64,000 bases of DNA from Endozoicomonas sp. OPT23 (GCF_009653635.1 NZ_PPFD01000003.1:186001-250000), one strand, 5' to 3'. Positions 40,925 to 50,764 are shown, counted from the first letter of the stretch. Program-made: numbers and translations. The notes: generated by a model not told the origin, from the sequence alone.

Positions 40925-42781
40925 TCATGGCCAGAAGGCTGTGAAACCATTGGTTTCCAGCTGCCTGATCATCCACGACAGTTTTTTCTGGCTTCGACAG
41001 GAAACCCAGAGATCTTCATCGGAGTTTATGGACTCTCGAAGCAAATCCGGGCGAGTGGTATCCCAGATATCCCCTAATTGTTCACACAGTACGTTCTGCA
41101 GCATTGTTAACAAACTGCTGTCGCCGGTGTCCAGAAGCTTGTCTGCATCACCTTCGATACGAGGCAGTATTTTTGTCATCAGGAAATCATCCCACACCGA
41201 CTGCAACTCAATATCGTTGGCAGGGGAAAAACACAGAAGTGAAAGGAGGAGTTCATTAAGCGCTCTGTAAGCCAACTCATACGGAGTGCTTTTCAGTACT
41301 TTATTAATAGCTTCCAGAAACAGTATTGAACGGCTGCCGTCTGTATCAGCTTTCACAGCACTGAGCTGCTCCTGAATGAGAGACGATTGCTGACTGAAAG
41401 TTAAGGTTTTCGCACAACTGACTGGTGAAAAGTACTGCTGGAAATCATTAGGATAGAATTCACCAAAATCGACGGTGAAGGCTCTGTCGATCACTTTTCT
41501 TGAGAATCCGTGAGTGGTTTCATCCATATTAACCGTACCAGCTACCAGCATGTTGGGAGGTATGGCAATGCCCTGCTGACAAAAGAAGTTCCACAATTCG
41601 CTGTCAGCTTCATTCAAACCTAATGACTGCCGTAATGCCTGTCTGCCATTCTCATCCAGTTCCTCAAAAACAATAGGCTTTAATAGCGGATCACAATCGT
41701 AACACTCGCCCTTCCACTCTCGTGTTTCCAGTACCGACAAATAATCAGCAAAATACTGTTCAACGGGAGCAAGGTTCATTTCATCCAGACATAACCAGTA
41801 AGGTTTAATCTGATTGAGTGGCTTCAGATTTATTCTATCACTGCTGACATCACGGGCTGCCTCTCGCCATGCCTTTACAATGAACCGCAGCAGATCACTG
41901 ACAATAAATCTTAGCCCCTGCTTACCCAGCCTTGAGATATAACCCAACAGATCGGATGGCTCATGCCAGTCTGGCCTTACCGGTACAAGACAATAGTTTG
42001 ATAAATCACTGCTGTGCTGGCTGGCCTGCTGCCTTACAAAGCGTGTCTTTCCTGTACCAGAGATACCCGCCAGTAACATAAACGGCTTGGGTAACTGCAC
42101 CGCATCAAGGGTTGACGTTACTTCTTCAGGCATTGGTTTTACTGCGAACTCTTTATCAACCGATGATTCTTCATAAACTGGTAGCTCTTCATAAATTGAC
42201 AGTTCCTTCCAGGCTGGCTCAACGTCTTTATAGAAAGCCATAAGCTCCAGTAAATCCTGCTCAAGCTGTTGGTCGGAAGGTAGATCATTGGCTGGGTAAT
42301 ATCTGGCAATTATGTTCCCATATTCATATGACCGGCCAAGAGACGTTGTAGAATTTAAACCAATAGTTGGCTCACCCCAGACAGCCAAGTCCGGCAGCAG
42401 CGTTTGAATATCTCTCGAAATACGATCAGCTCTGGCCCTAGCTTTAACTGCACCCAGCTTTTCCTGCGGCTTAGTCGTACCCTGATTAAAGCTGAGATAA
42501 ACACCCGAGCCATCAGCTTTGAAGAGGTAAACAGGATAAACGCCATCTTGAGTGGAAGTGGTGATCAGAGGGTTCGTAATAGACAGCCAGGGCACATTAG
42601 CCCAACCACCTGCTCCGGCACTGCCTTTTATTTTAAAGGACGAATAATCCGTAGAGATAATCTCTTTCACTGAATCAGCAAAGCGCTGTCGAACCAGACT
42701 TCCCATAGGGTGGCCACTAAAGCTCTGGTTTGTCGCTTCAAGCCAGCCATCCAGAATACCCTGCAACACTTCCCGTAACAT
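40925..42781 (-). CDS. mcrB: McrB-type AAA+ GTPase with DUF3578 DNA-binding domain
   Basis: A 618-residue protein. Residues about 1-170 match the MrcB_N/DUF3578 domain (SFKIKGSAGAGGWANVPWLS), which binds modified DNA in related proteins. The AAA+ module has Walker A GISGTGKT (239-246), Walker B CLDEMN (331-336) and the McrB-type NMDETTHGFSRKVIDRA region with sensor and arginine finger. McrB hexamers translocate DNA and activate the McrC nuclease. The nuclease gene follows on the same strand. Confidence 0.88.
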   Translation of the reverse strand: MLREVLQGILDGWLEATNQSFSGHPMGSLVRQRFADSVKEIISTDYSSFKIKGSAGAGGWANVPWLSITNPLITTSTQDGVYPVYLFKADGSGVYLSFNQGTTKPQEKLGAVKARARADRISRDIQTLLPDLAVWGEPTIGLNSTTSLGRSYEYGNIIARYYPANDLPSDQQLEQDLLELMAFYKDVEPAWKELSIYEELPVYEESSVDKEFAVKPMPEEVTSTLDAVQLPKPFMLLAGISGTGKTRFVRQQASQHSSDLSNYCLVPVRPDWHEPSDLLGYISRLGKQGLRFIVSDLLRFIVKAWREAARDVSSDRINLKPLNQIKPYWLCLDEMNLAPVEQYFADYLSVLETREWKGECYDCDPLLKPIVFEELDENGRQALRQSLGLNEADSELWNFFCQQGIAIPPNMLVAGTVNMDETTHGFSRKVIDRAFTVDFGEFYPNDFQQYFSPVSCAKTLTFSQQSSLIQEQLSAVKADTDGSRSILFLEAINKVLKSTPYELAYRALNELLLSLLCFSPANDIELQSVWDDFLMTKILPRIEGDADKLLDTGDSSLLTMLQNVLCEQLGDIWDTTRPDLLRESINSDEDLWVSCRSQKKLSWMIRQLETNGFTAFWP

Positions 42782-43117
42782 GAAAACCTCACCTGAAACA
42801 CGACAGTCGACTTTTGTTGGTCGACGATTCTGTCCAGGTTACCAGGGAAAATTATGAAGGCCCACTGATGCATGCTTTTTTGAGAAAACATACTTCAATG
42901 ATGTGCTTTACTTGATAGCTATTTGAAGAAACTGAACAGCAAAAATTAATGAATTGAAGGTCCATGCTTCTTACAGAACTTTGGTTATTAGCTTATTGCA
43001 TCACTCAATTACATCTAGCTAGAAGCTCGATCCACTGTCGTTTTTAAAAAAAGTAATTTATTTTGAAACCATTCAGAAACACGTCGCGTATAGCTAATTA
43101 CACATTAGGAGATTCAC
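42782..43117. other. Intergenic region between mcrB and the duplicated secreted proteins
   Basis: A 336-bp divergent spacer containing the mcrB promoter. A GTCGAC-N8-GTCGAC palindrome (around 42808-42829) lies near the mcrB start and could be an operator. I see no gene. Confidence 0.4.
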
Positions 43118-43441
43118 ATGAAAGCAGTAAAGCGTTTAGTATCAGCCATCATCGTTTCAGCAGCCGCTTCCAGCCTACCGGCCCTTGCCAGCGTTGATCT
43201 GTATGCTTCCAGCAACGGTTTTTCAGGCGTATCCGCAAATCTTTATAAAGATGGTAAGCCTGTAGAAGGAGCAAAGGTTCAACTTCTTTCAAATGGCGGC
43301 ACCGTTAGAGCTGAAGAAGTAACTGACAAACATGGTCGTGCAAATTTTAATTTTGTCAGCAAAAGCAGCTCTGTTGTAATTAAAGCGTCAGCTGCTGGTA
43401 AAGAATTATCACAATGGGTAAATCTTGATCGTGCCAGCTAA
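43118..43441 (+). CDS. Small secreted beta-sandwich-like protein, tandem copy 1
   Basis: A 107-residue protein with a signal peptide (residues 1-24, ending ALA). The mature 83 residues look like one Ig-like/carboxypeptidase-regulatory-type beta domain: LYKDGKPVEGAKVQLLSNGG followed by VTDKHGRANFNF. These domains are usually surface or periplasmic binding modules. It is a close duplicate of 43691-44014. Ribosome site AGGAG, 8 bases upstream. Confidence 0.7.
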   Translation: MKAVKRLVSAIIVSAAASSLPALASVDLYASSNGFSGVSANLYKDGKPVEGAKVQLLSNGGTVRAEEVTDKHGRANFNFVSKSSSVVIKASAAGKELSQWVNLDRAS

Positions 43442-43690
43442 TATAGGCATGAGTAAAATAAATATAAGTAATATCGTTTCAAACTAATTTATTTACAAGG
43501 CTATTGAGATCAACAAATCTGACGAATCCAGTAAAGTTTTCACACTTATACTTAAACAATGTTTGATACATCAATAGTTATAGATTCAAGCCAATAACCT
43601 ATCCAGCTTCCGATGAAGCTTGTATTTAAACAATGATTAGCCATATTCATATAAATATCGTATATGGTTGTATATATTAGGTAAGTTCAC

Positions 43691-44014
43691 ATGAAAGTAG
43701 TAAAAGGTTTAGTCTCTGCCCTCATCGTTTCAGCTGCCGCTTCCAGCCTGCCAGCTTTTGCCGGTGTTGATCTGTATGCTTCCAGCAATGGTTTTTCAGG
43801 TGTATCGGCAAATCTTTATAAAGACGGAAAGCCTGTAGAAGGAGCAAAAATACAGTTGCTTTCAAATGGCAATATTATTAATGCTGAAAAAGTAACTGAT
43901 AAATATGGTCGTGCAAACTTTAATTTGATCAGCAAACGTAGCTCTATAGTAGTCAAAGCGTCTACTGATGGTAAAGATGTGTCGACATGGGTAAATCTTG
44001 ATCGTGCGGGTTAA
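43691..44014 (+). CDS. Small secreted beta-sandwich-like protein, tandem copy 2
   Basis: A 107-residue paralogue of the product of 43118-43441. The signal peptide and first 50 residues of the mature part are nearly identical (DLYASSNGFSGVSANLYKDG). Differences concentrate after residue 60 (NIINAEKVTDKYG in place of GTVRAEEVTDKHG) and near the C-terminus. The pattern suggests recent duplication followed by divergence of the exposed loops. A separate spacer of 249 bp precedes it, so it may have its own promoter. Function is unknown. Confidence 0.7.
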   Translation: MKVVKGLVSALIVSAAASSLPAFAGVDLYASSNGFSGVSANLYKDGKPVEGAKIQLLSNGNIINAEKVTDKYGRANFNLISKRSSIVVKASTDGKDVSTWVNLDRAG

Positions 44015-44402
44015 ATTGACCATGAGCGGGGAAACTGTTTTCATTACCGTCGTTATGAAAATATTCTTACCGCAAAAATGGCATAGCTGATTACGTCTCA
44101 TAATGACTGCTCTGAAAAATTATGAGACCGATCAGCTTGGTGCATCCAATAAAACTTATATCTGCAAAATGAGCAGTTATATCGAGCCTTAGGTTTCGTG
44201 TTACTCTTTAACCAGATACATGATCTCTGTTTATTGTAATCGACTGAGCTGATTTTATAGAGTCGAATCTTGTAGAAGTGAAAGAAGTAATTAAAGAACT
44301 TCATAGACCGAGAGATTGCTTTCTTTCATGGAAATAAATACTGAAATTAATTAATAGTATCTATTTCCATCGAATGATATCAGGATCGAAGTAATTATTC
44401 GC
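44015..44402. other. Intergenic region with a hairpin
   Basis: A 388-bp AT-rich spacer. A hairpin GGAAATAAATACT (44330-44342)/AGTATCTATTTCC (44356-44368), one mismatch, lies just after the convergent minus-strand gene and may terminate it. No gene is convincing. Confidence 0.45.
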
Positions 44403-45500
44403 TTACCCAACCAGCTGGTATCCTTCAGCCTGCTTTTTTATCATTCGATACTTTTCGAGAAGCTCGCTTTTACTTTTGATTTTACCATCAAACAGCAACG
44501 AATCTTGTTCATTCAATAAACTATAATTTTGCTCTAGTTGTTCCAGCACATAATCTGCTTTGGTCAGTGTGGCTGGTGTGCAGGACTTTCCGTGAAGATC
44601 ATCAAGAAGGTCCAGCACTGCTGATCGATGACTTTCTGCCAACCACAGTTTTTCCAGAGACGGCTTGTTTTTCAGAGCCTTTTCCCAGTTCTGGATGATT
44701 CTGGCATGTCCATCAAGGATCTCTCTGCCTGCCTTCATTTCCGTCAGTTTTTGCAGTTTGTTCTGATAATGTTTCACGGCAATGGTTTTCTCCTTGCCAA
44801 AAAAATCCAGCTTTTCATCGTCACTTATGTTTCTTTCAGCAGCCATTAGCCAACCGATCAGGAAACGAGTTTCAAATCGCTCTATGCCATTAAAAACCGC
44901 GGTTTCAGGGCCATTACTGTTGAAACTGGTCAGGGGATCAAAACGATACATATAGCCAAAATCAAACAAGCCAATTGCATCGCCATTATCAACGATATTT
45001 CCTGCAGAAAGATCCCATTCAAAAAACCCTGCCAGCTCCAGCTCAACAATGGTTGAAAACAGCTGATCCAGCACTCGCTCATCGGGATCATCCAGAGGCT
45101 TGCCTGACAGCCAGGGGGAAAGGATGATGCCATCCAGTAGAGAAGCAAACGTTGTATCAACAATATGACGGAACGCCTTGCACTCTGAACCGTCTTTTAA
45201 TGTCTGCAGCTCAATTCTTCTTTGAACTTCATTAATGAAGGCCAGTTCACCGTCTGTATTTAACACCCTGCTCTGTTCACGCTTGCGCTTCAGGCACCAA
45301 TCCAGACCACTGCTATGAATTCGATACACTTCAGATGTCAGGCCAGAGGTGAAGGTCTCAACTACCCAGGGTGATTCAGGCGTTGTTTGCAGTAGTTGAT
45401 CAAGAGGCAGAGGCAGGCAGGCTTCAGTACCCAGCATCAATGGCTGGCCAGACTTTATAAAGGCTTGCTGCTGGTCATGCCTTAGTTTTTCATTTGCCAT
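44403..45500 (-). CDS. Protein-kinase/phosphotransferase-fold protein
   Basis: A 365-residue cytoplasmic protein with a kinase-like fold: an ATP Lys in WCLKRKRE (about residue 71), a catalytic-loop-like EWDLSAGNIVDNG (about 165-177, with Asp and Asn) and a metal-binding LFDFGYM (DFG, about 182). The C-terminal 150 residues are helical. It could phosphorylate a protein or small molecule, or be a pseudokinase; the usual H of HRD is W here. It is monocistronic, unrelated to its neighbours. Confidence 0.6.
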   Translation of the reverse strand: MANEKLRHDQQQAFIKSGQPLMLGTEACLPLPLDQLLQTTPESPWVVETFTSGLTSEVYRIHSSGLDWCLKRKREQSRVLNTDGELAFINEVQRRIELQTLKDGSECKAFRHIVDTTFASLLDGIILSPWLSGKPLDDPDERVLDQLFSTIVELELAGFFEWDLSAGNIVDNGDAIGLFDFGYMYRFDPLTSFNSNGPETAVFNGIERFETRFLIGWLMAAERNISDDEKLDFFGKEKTIAVKHYQNKLQKLTEMKAGREILDGHARIIQNWEKALKNKPSLEKLWLAESHRSAVLDLLDDLHGKSCTPATLTKADYVLEQLEQNYSLLNEQDSLLFDGKIKSKSELLEKYRMIKKQAEGYQLVG

Positions 45501-45675
45501 TCAGGGTTCCTGTCACTCTTCTTATTTGAAGTGACAGAGTACCCATCAACCGACAGAATGCTTTATGTAAACGTTTTTTCTTTCAGGAATCTGCATCCGT
45601 AGCATCATTTCCATCGTATAACTCATCAAACACTCATTATGGGCAGCTAAATTTCAAACAGCCCCGGGAGATACG

Positions 45676-46230
45676 ATGAAAAAACTTATCGCGGCCGCTT
45701 TTGGCACAGCTACCATTGCCCTGCTTTCCACATGGGTTATCGGTGCATCTACGACTAAAGATGTAACCGGTAGTGAGGTGAGCGAAGCGCACGCTTCAGC
45801 CTATTCAAAAGAAGATTTGAGAAAACGGCTGACACCTATTCAGTACAAGGTCACTCAGGAAGATGGCACTGAGCGTCCATTCCAGAATGAATACTGGAAT
45901 AATAAGGAAGCAGGCATCTATGTAGATATTGTTTCCGGAGAGCCACTGTTCAGCTCAAAGGATAAATACAAGTCTGGTACTGGCTGGCCAAGCTTCAGTC
46001 GTCCACTGATCGACAAGAACATTGTTGAGAAAGATGATATTTCGATCTTTGGTGTGCGCACCGAGATTCGCTCAAAGAATGCCGACTCTCACCTGGGCCA
46101 TGTATTCAGCGACGGTCCAAAGCCAACCGGTTTACGTTACTGCATGAACTCTGCTGCTTTACGATTTGTTCCTGCAGACAAGTTGAAGGATGAAGGTTAC
46201 GAGAAGTTTGCCAGCCTGTTCGATAAATAA
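45676..46230 (+). CDS. msrB: Peptide-methionine (R)-S-oxide reductase MsrB, exported form
   Basis: A 184-residue protein with an N-terminal hydrophobic signal or anchor (residues 4-24) and then the MsrB domain: [40 protein letters not shown] and the catalytic Cys in [11 protein letters not shown] (about residue 158). The zinc-binding CxxC pairs of many MsrB enzymes are absent ([11 protein letters not shown] in place of a C-x2-C). Known MsrB enzymes reduce methionine-R-sulfoxide in proteins; here probably in the periplasm or envelope, repairing oxidised exported proteins. Confidence 0.9.
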   Translation: MKKLIAAAFGTATIALLSTWVIGASTTKDVTGSEVSEAHASAYSKEDLRKRLTPIQYKVTQEDGTERPFQNEYWNNKEAGIYVDIVSGEPLFSSKDKYKSGTGWPSFSRPLIDKNIVEKDDISIFGVRTEIRSKNADSHLGHVFSDGPKPTGLRYCMNSAALRFVPADKLKDEGYEKFASLFDK

Positions 46231-46241
46231 TATTAAACATC

Positions 46242-46269
46242 AGGGCACTGCCTGTTAATTCAGTGCCCT
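46242..46269. terminator. Bidirectional terminator between msrB and glpC
   Basis: AGGGCACTG (46242-46250) pairs with CAGTGCCCT (46261-46269), loop 10 bases, between two convergent genes. Confidence 0.8.
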
Positions 46270-46290
46270 TCCTGCCTTCAATACTTCCTA

Positions 46291-47496
46291 TTACAAGGCC
46301 CGTGCCAACACAGAAAGCGGGTGCAGCACTTTATAATCCGTTGATGACTCCACCTGCATTTTGCAAGCCTCACAATCTGTCACCACAAAGTCAGGATTAA
46401 TCTTATTAATCTGGTCAAAAATCGGTGCGCCTATTTCCTGAGAGGTTTCGTAATTCTCTTTTTTAAAGCCATAGGTACCTGCCTGTCCGCAACAACGCTG
46501 GTCCAGCATATGCAATTCCACACCAGGAATTCGACGTAAAATCTCCAGTGTAAAGACGATGCCGCCGACACGAATAAGATGGCAGGGGCTGTGATAGGCA
46601 ATTTTGATTTTAACCGGCTTCATCTCCGGTAAATTTCCTTGCTCAAACTCTTTCACCAGAAAGGTATTAAAAAAGAAAATCCGGTCAACCAGTTCACGGT
46701 TATCCACTTCCAGTAACTTGTGATACTCATCTCGAATAGTCATTGAGCAGCTAGATGAGGTAGAAATCACACATTCGGAATCACCTTCCAGTGCTTCCCT
46801 GAACTGTTCAGTATTCAATTTGGCATTGGACTGGGCTTTATCCATAAAGCCATTAGCAATCAGTGGCACGCCACAGCACTTCTCTTTCTTTAGCAGCTGA
46901 ACACCAATGTTCATGGCATTCAGCACCTTCACCAGATCTTTGCCAACTGTCGTATCGTTACTGTTGATGTAACAACCGTGATAGAACGTGATCTGTCGTT
47001 TAAAGCCGGTCTGGTCCGGTGCATCTTTCTTGAACCACTGTCTGAAGGTTTGCCAGCTGTAAGTTGGCAGAGCTGGACGTTCATCAATATCCAGCACCTT
47101 GTCCATCAGTTTACGAACCGGCTTAACCTTGGTCACCATATTAACAACAGGTGCTACCGGTGTGGCTACTGCTCCCATAAGGTCGGTATGGCTGAGAATG
47201 TAATCTCTAATTTTTGGCTTATGACGACCGGAACGTACTTTAGCTTTCTGAATAATTGAGCCAATTTCCACACCTGAGGGGCAGGCTACTTCACAACGCT
47301 TGCAGTTGGTGCAATATTTCAGTGACTCGTCGTAGAAACCTTCACCCTTGATTCTCCAGCGTTCACCGTCCGGGCCTGACTGTTTGGGGCCCGGGTAATC
47401 CGGCTGAACTTCAGCAACCGGGCATTTGGTTGTACAAACCGTGCACTTGATGCACATATCAAAACTGGTATCCAGAAGAGCCAGATTAACGGACAT
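46291..47496 (-). CDS. glpC: GlpC, Fe-S subunit of anaerobic glycerol-3-phosphate dehydrogenase
   Basis: A 401-residue protein. Two ferredoxin-type 4Fe-4S motifs lie near the N-terminus (CIKCTVCTTKCP, residues about 16-27, and CTNCKRCEVACP, about 62-73). Two CCG domains follow (KEKCCGVPL and DQRCCGQAGTYGF). It is the membrane-associated subunit that passes electrons from GlpAB to quinone. The start overlaps the end of glpB by 11 bp and the gene closes the glpABC operon. Confidence 0.95.
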   Translation of the reverse strand: MSVNLALLDTSFDMCIKCTVCTTKCPVAEVQPDYPGPKQSGPDGERWRIKGEGFYDESLKYCTNCKRCEVACPSGVEIGSIIQKAKVRSGRHKPKIRDYILSHTDLMGAVATPVAPVVNMVTKVKPVRKLMDKVLDIDERPALPTYSWQTFRQWFKKDAPDQTGFKRQITFYHGCYINSNDTTVGKDLVKVLNAMNIGVQLLKKEKCCGVPLIANGFMDKAQSNAKLNTEQFREALEGDSECVISTSSSCSMTIRDEYHKLLEVDNRELVDRIFFFNTFLVKEFEQGNLPEMKPVKIKIAYHSPCHLIRVGGIVFTLEILRRIPGVELHMLDQRCCGQAGTYGFKKENYETSQEIGAPIFDQINKINPDFVVTDCEACKMQVESSTDYKVLHPLSVLARAL

Positions 47497-48835
47497 GATG
47501 AATCTCCTCCTGCGAAGAGGTTTTCTGAACAGCTGTCTTCTGCTGAATAGCTGCTTTCTGAATAATACGTTCGGCAGCAGCCCATCCTGTTGATATGGCT
47601 ATACCACCAGCACTGCCTTCTTCGACGGGTTGAGCGTGGCCCAATACACTGCCAATGCAGTAAAGATTTTCTACTGTCTCATTGTCTTTTCGTGGTCGCA
47701 TGTATTGGTCAACAACTACGCCAAAGCCGGTAAAAGCATGAGCTTTGCCATTAAGAAATTTTTGATTGGCCCACTGAGGGCGGTCAGAATCAGTATTAAC
47801 ATCCAGCCCGAAAATGCTTTCACGAATACGGTTTCGATCAGCCACCAATCCACCGCTCATAAAGCTGCCACTGGCCAGAATGATATGGTCAGCAATCAGC
47901 GCCATCTGGTTGTTTCCGTGCGTACTTATAGATTGAACCTTTCCCTGCTCAATAATACCTTTATCAGCTTTATCACCAGACATCATCAGCCCACCTAAGC
48001 GATGAAAACGTTGCTGCAATCGTTCCGATAACCGTAAACCTGGTAATGAAGGCGGCAGAGTAGCCAACTCTGAAATTTTATAACCGGACAGCTCTGACAG
48101 TTGCGCTAGACGCTCACTGCCATTACTTAAGCTCAATACAGACGGCAGCAGCACGAGGTCTGCATGCCCAATGGCTGCTTTCAGCTTTTCTGCCAGTATT
48201 GATATCGCTCTGTCACTGTCCAACTGGCGGGACAGTTCAACCGAGCGCATGGTTCCGGGGTCACGATTTCCCAACGCTTCGGATGGAAGCTTAATGGTTG
48301 CACTGACCACTTCCACACCCTGAAATTCAGCCAGGCATCTGAGATTATGTCGAGCCAGTTCCGGCTGAAAATCTCTGAAACCTTCAATATTGACGACAGC
48401 TACCCGGTGAAAACCTGTCTGCTTTCCCTCTATCGGCATATGAACCATGGAGGCTGGAGACAGATAGGTAGGGCGGAGTGCACCCAACGCAGTGATTCGA
48501 TGCTGGTTTTTCCCTTCTGCTATTGGTGCATAAGGCAGTTCAATCTCCCGGGACAGAGTCTGAAACCAGGACATTGCCTGATGAATATTATCAAGCCCGA
48601 CTTTGCCATAAGGATGTTCAGGGTTTTTGAGCAACATCCACTCAATACCTTTGAACGGATCAATCAGAGATTCTCTGTTCTGTCCCGTTCCCATCAAATC
48701 GATGGTGCCTGAAGAGAAGGCCAGTCCACTTTCTCCTCTGGAGATAATGCCTGTTTTAAGGCCTGCCTGAGCACAACGAATGCCACACACCAGACCGGCC
48801 AGACCGCCACCAATGATCAGACTGTCAAATTTCAT
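47486..48835 (-). CDS. glpB: GlpB, subunit of anaerobic glycerol-3-phosphate dehydrogenase
   Basis: A 449-residue flavoprotein with an N-terminal FAD-binding Rossmann motif (SLIIGGGLAGLVCGIRCAQA) and a C-terminal GlpB-type YCIGSVLGHAQPVEEGSAGG stretch. With GlpA and GlpC it oxidises glycerol-3-phosphate to dihydroxyacetone phosphate with fumarate or nitrate as distal acceptor. It overlaps glpA by 4 bp and glpC by 11 bp. Confidence 0.95.
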   Translation of the reverse strand: MKFDSLIIGGGLAGLVCGIRCAQAGLKTGIISRGESGLAFSSGTIDLMGTGQNRESLIDPFKGIEWMLLKNPEHPYGKVGLDNIHQAMSWFQTLSREIELPYAPIAEGKNQHRITALGALRPTYLSPASMVHMPIEGKQTGFHRVAVVNIEGFRDFQPELARHNLRCLAEFQGVEVVSATIKLPSEALGNRDPGTMRSVELSRQLDSDRAISILAEKLKAAIGHADLVLLPSVLSLSNGSERLAQLSELSGYKISELATLPPSLPGLRLSERLQQRFHRLGGLMMSGDKADKGIIEQGKVQSISTHGNNQMALIADHIILASGSFMSGGLVADRNRIRESIFGLDVNTDSDRPQWANQKFLNGKAHAFTGFGVVVDQYMRPRKDNETVENLYCIGSVLGHAQPVEEGSAGGIAISTGWAAAERIIQKAAIQQKTAVQKTSSQEEIHHVR

Positions 48836-50532
48836 ACTTCTCTCTCCAGCTGGGTAGCCAAGCTGTTCTCTACCAAAGCGGCTGTATTCTGGATACCATC
48901 CTTTTGGCCAGAACGGTTGTGACTAAAATCTTCAAGGCTGCTTGCCCCGAGCAGGCTTTGATAGGTCCAGTAGGTAAAATCAGCTTCTCGCAAAGCGTCT
49001 CCCCAAAGTACCGGCAGCACACCTTTCCAGCGTGTTTGCAAAAACTCATTCAGGTCTTTGGCAATATTGGTTTCTTTACCCTGTTTTTTCAGCGTTTCCT
49101 GTAGAACATCAGCTGCACGACAGGCGCAGACTTCACCCTGACAAGGCCCCATGCCCAGCCGGGTTCTACGACGAAGATCAACCAATGAGTGGGCATTCAA
49201 CTGTTCAATAGCGTACTCAATCTCGCCACGGGTGATCATTTCACACTCACAGACAACCGACTTGGAAAGGGAGTCGCCTTTAAGAAACTGTTCCGCACGC
49301 TCACCGTGACGGTATTGAGCAGAAATACTGACGGGAACGCTAACTGATGCTGCCTGCTTTATTTTGTCTTTACTGGCACCGGGAAGTTTTGTTTCTGCGG
49401 TGGTGCAGCAGGCATTGGTTTCTAGGTTTTTTGAAACAACATCTGTCGTCATTTCTGCCATCAGGCGGTAAGTCATCAGCTTGCCTCCCGCGACAGTAAC
49501 CAGCCCCGGCAAGCCATCCGTGTCAGCATGATCTCGAATAACAATGCCCCGGCTGATGTTACGTCCGGAAGTATCACCATCCACAGAAATCAAAGGCCTT
49601 ACGCCACAGTAAGCTCTTAGAACACGGCTTCTGCCCAGTATGGGGGCCAGCTTTTCACCCTCACGAATCAACACATCAATTTCATCGCTATCAACCTTGA
49701 TGTTGTCGATCTCTTCGTAAGGTACTTTTCTGGATGTGGTGCCAATCAGCGAGATAGTATCTCCAGGCACCAGAATGTCGGCATCGGCGGGCTTCCGGCA
49801 GCGGTTCAGCACCATGGAGTTAATGCGGTAATCCATGATCAGCAGCGAACCTTTAGCCGGGAACATCCTGATTGATAAGTTGGCGTACTCGGCAATCTGC
49901 TGCCCCCAGATTCCAGCCGCATTCACAACCTGCCGGGCACGTACCGTAACGGCTTCGCCGGTTTTGATATCAATACAATTCACACCTCGAACAATGCCTT
50001 GCTCGATAATCAGACTGACGACTTTTTTATAGGTCATCACCTGTGCACCGTGCTCTACGGCATCAAGGATATTGGCTGAGGTAAGGCGAAAAGGATCAAG
50101 AGTTCCGTCAGGAACACGTACAGCGCCCAACATATCTGGATTGGCATTCGGCTCCAGTTTTAGAGCTTCTTGCGGTGTCAGCAGCTGAGTTTCTATTCCG
50201 GCATCACTGCAGGCGGTAATAAATTTATGCTGAAAGGAGAGTTCGTCTTCAGGCAGAGTCAGAAAGAGCCCATCGGTTTCCTCAACACAGTGACTGGCAA
50301 TGTTCTTCAGTATCCGGTTCTCCCGAATACATTCTTTTGCGGAATGCCCGTCAGTGACCGCATAGCGTGCTCCCGAGTGCAAAAGGCCATGGTTTCTGCC
50401 CGTAGTGCCATTGGCAATATCATCGCGCTCGACCAAAACCGCTTTTATTCCACGCAGTGCACAATCTCTTAATATACCTGCGCCGGTGGCACCGCCACCG
50501 ATTACGACTACATCGGTTTCAATCGTTTTCAT
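48832..50532 (-). CDS. glpA: GlpA, catalytic subunit of anaerobic glycerol-3-phosphate dehydrogenase
   Basis: A 566-residue flavoprotein close to E. coli GlpA. FAD motif DVVVIGGGATGAGILRDCAL at the start, TGRNHGLLHSGARYAVTD, and FPAKGSLLIMDYRIN. The C-terminal BFD-like 2Fe-2S region has VCECEMITRGE and GPCQGEVCACR. The start is taken at ATG 50532; an in-frame GTG at 50553 would add seven residues. It is the first gene of glpABC, preceded by GlpR-like operators. Confidence 0.95.
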   Translation of the reverse strand: MKTIETDVVVIGGGATGAGILRDCALRGIKAVLVERDDIANGTTGRNHGLLHSGARYAVTDGHSAKECIRENRILKNIASHCVEETDGLFLTLPEDELSFQHKFITACSDAGIETQLLTPQEALKLEPNANPDMLGAVRVPDGTLDPFRLTSANILDAVEHGAQVMTYKKVVSLIIEQGIVRGVNCIDIKTGEAVTVRARQVVNAAGIWGQQIAEYANLSIRMFPAKGSLLIMDYRINSMVLNRCRKPADADILVPGDTISLIGTTSRKVPYEEIDNIKVDSDEIDVLIREGEKLAPILGRSRVLRAYCGVRPLISVDGDTSGRNISRGIVIRDHADTDGLPGLVTVAGGKLMTYRLMAEMTTDVVSKNLETNACCTTAETKLPGASKDKIKQAASVSVPVSISAQYRHGERAEQFLKGDSLSKSVVCECEMITRGEIEYAIEQLNAHSLVDLRRRTRLGMGPCQGEVCACRAADVLQETLKKQGKETNIAKDLNEFLQTRWKGVLPVLWGDALREADFTYWTYQSLLGASSLEDFSHNRSGQKDGIQNTAALVENSLATQLEREV

Positions 50533-50617
50533 TCGTCCAGCACCAGCTGCCACTATTCACATTCGCCGGAACTATAAGGTGATAAAGTTTGTTAGGTTAT
50601 GACATGAGTCAAAGTTC

Positions 50618-50676
50618 AATAAAGTTCGTTTGTTTTCGATAACAAACATAATAATAAAGTTCAAAATCGAACAATT
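50618..50676. promoter_or_regulatory. GlpR-like operator sites upstream of glpA
   Basis: Two palindromic motifs resembling the GlpR operator (inverted GTTCG/CGAAC half-sites): TGTTTTCGATAACAAACA (50631-50648) and GTTCAAAATCGAAC (50659-50672). A further TTCG half-site lies at 50625. They lie 90-140 bp before glpA, in its promoter region. GlpR itself is not encoded in the window. Confidence 0.6.
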
Positions 50677-50764
50677 AGCGGAAACCCGTAATTCGCCCCC
50701 CGAGTAGAAGATTTTTATGACTAATTTCTGTAATGAAAAAATTTTCACAAAAAATAAAGGGCAT

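Noticed and set aside
40925..42781. Prophage ownership of the McrB system
   Set aside because: It lies outside attR (37985) and no further att copy is seen on its right, so it cannot be assigned to the same element.
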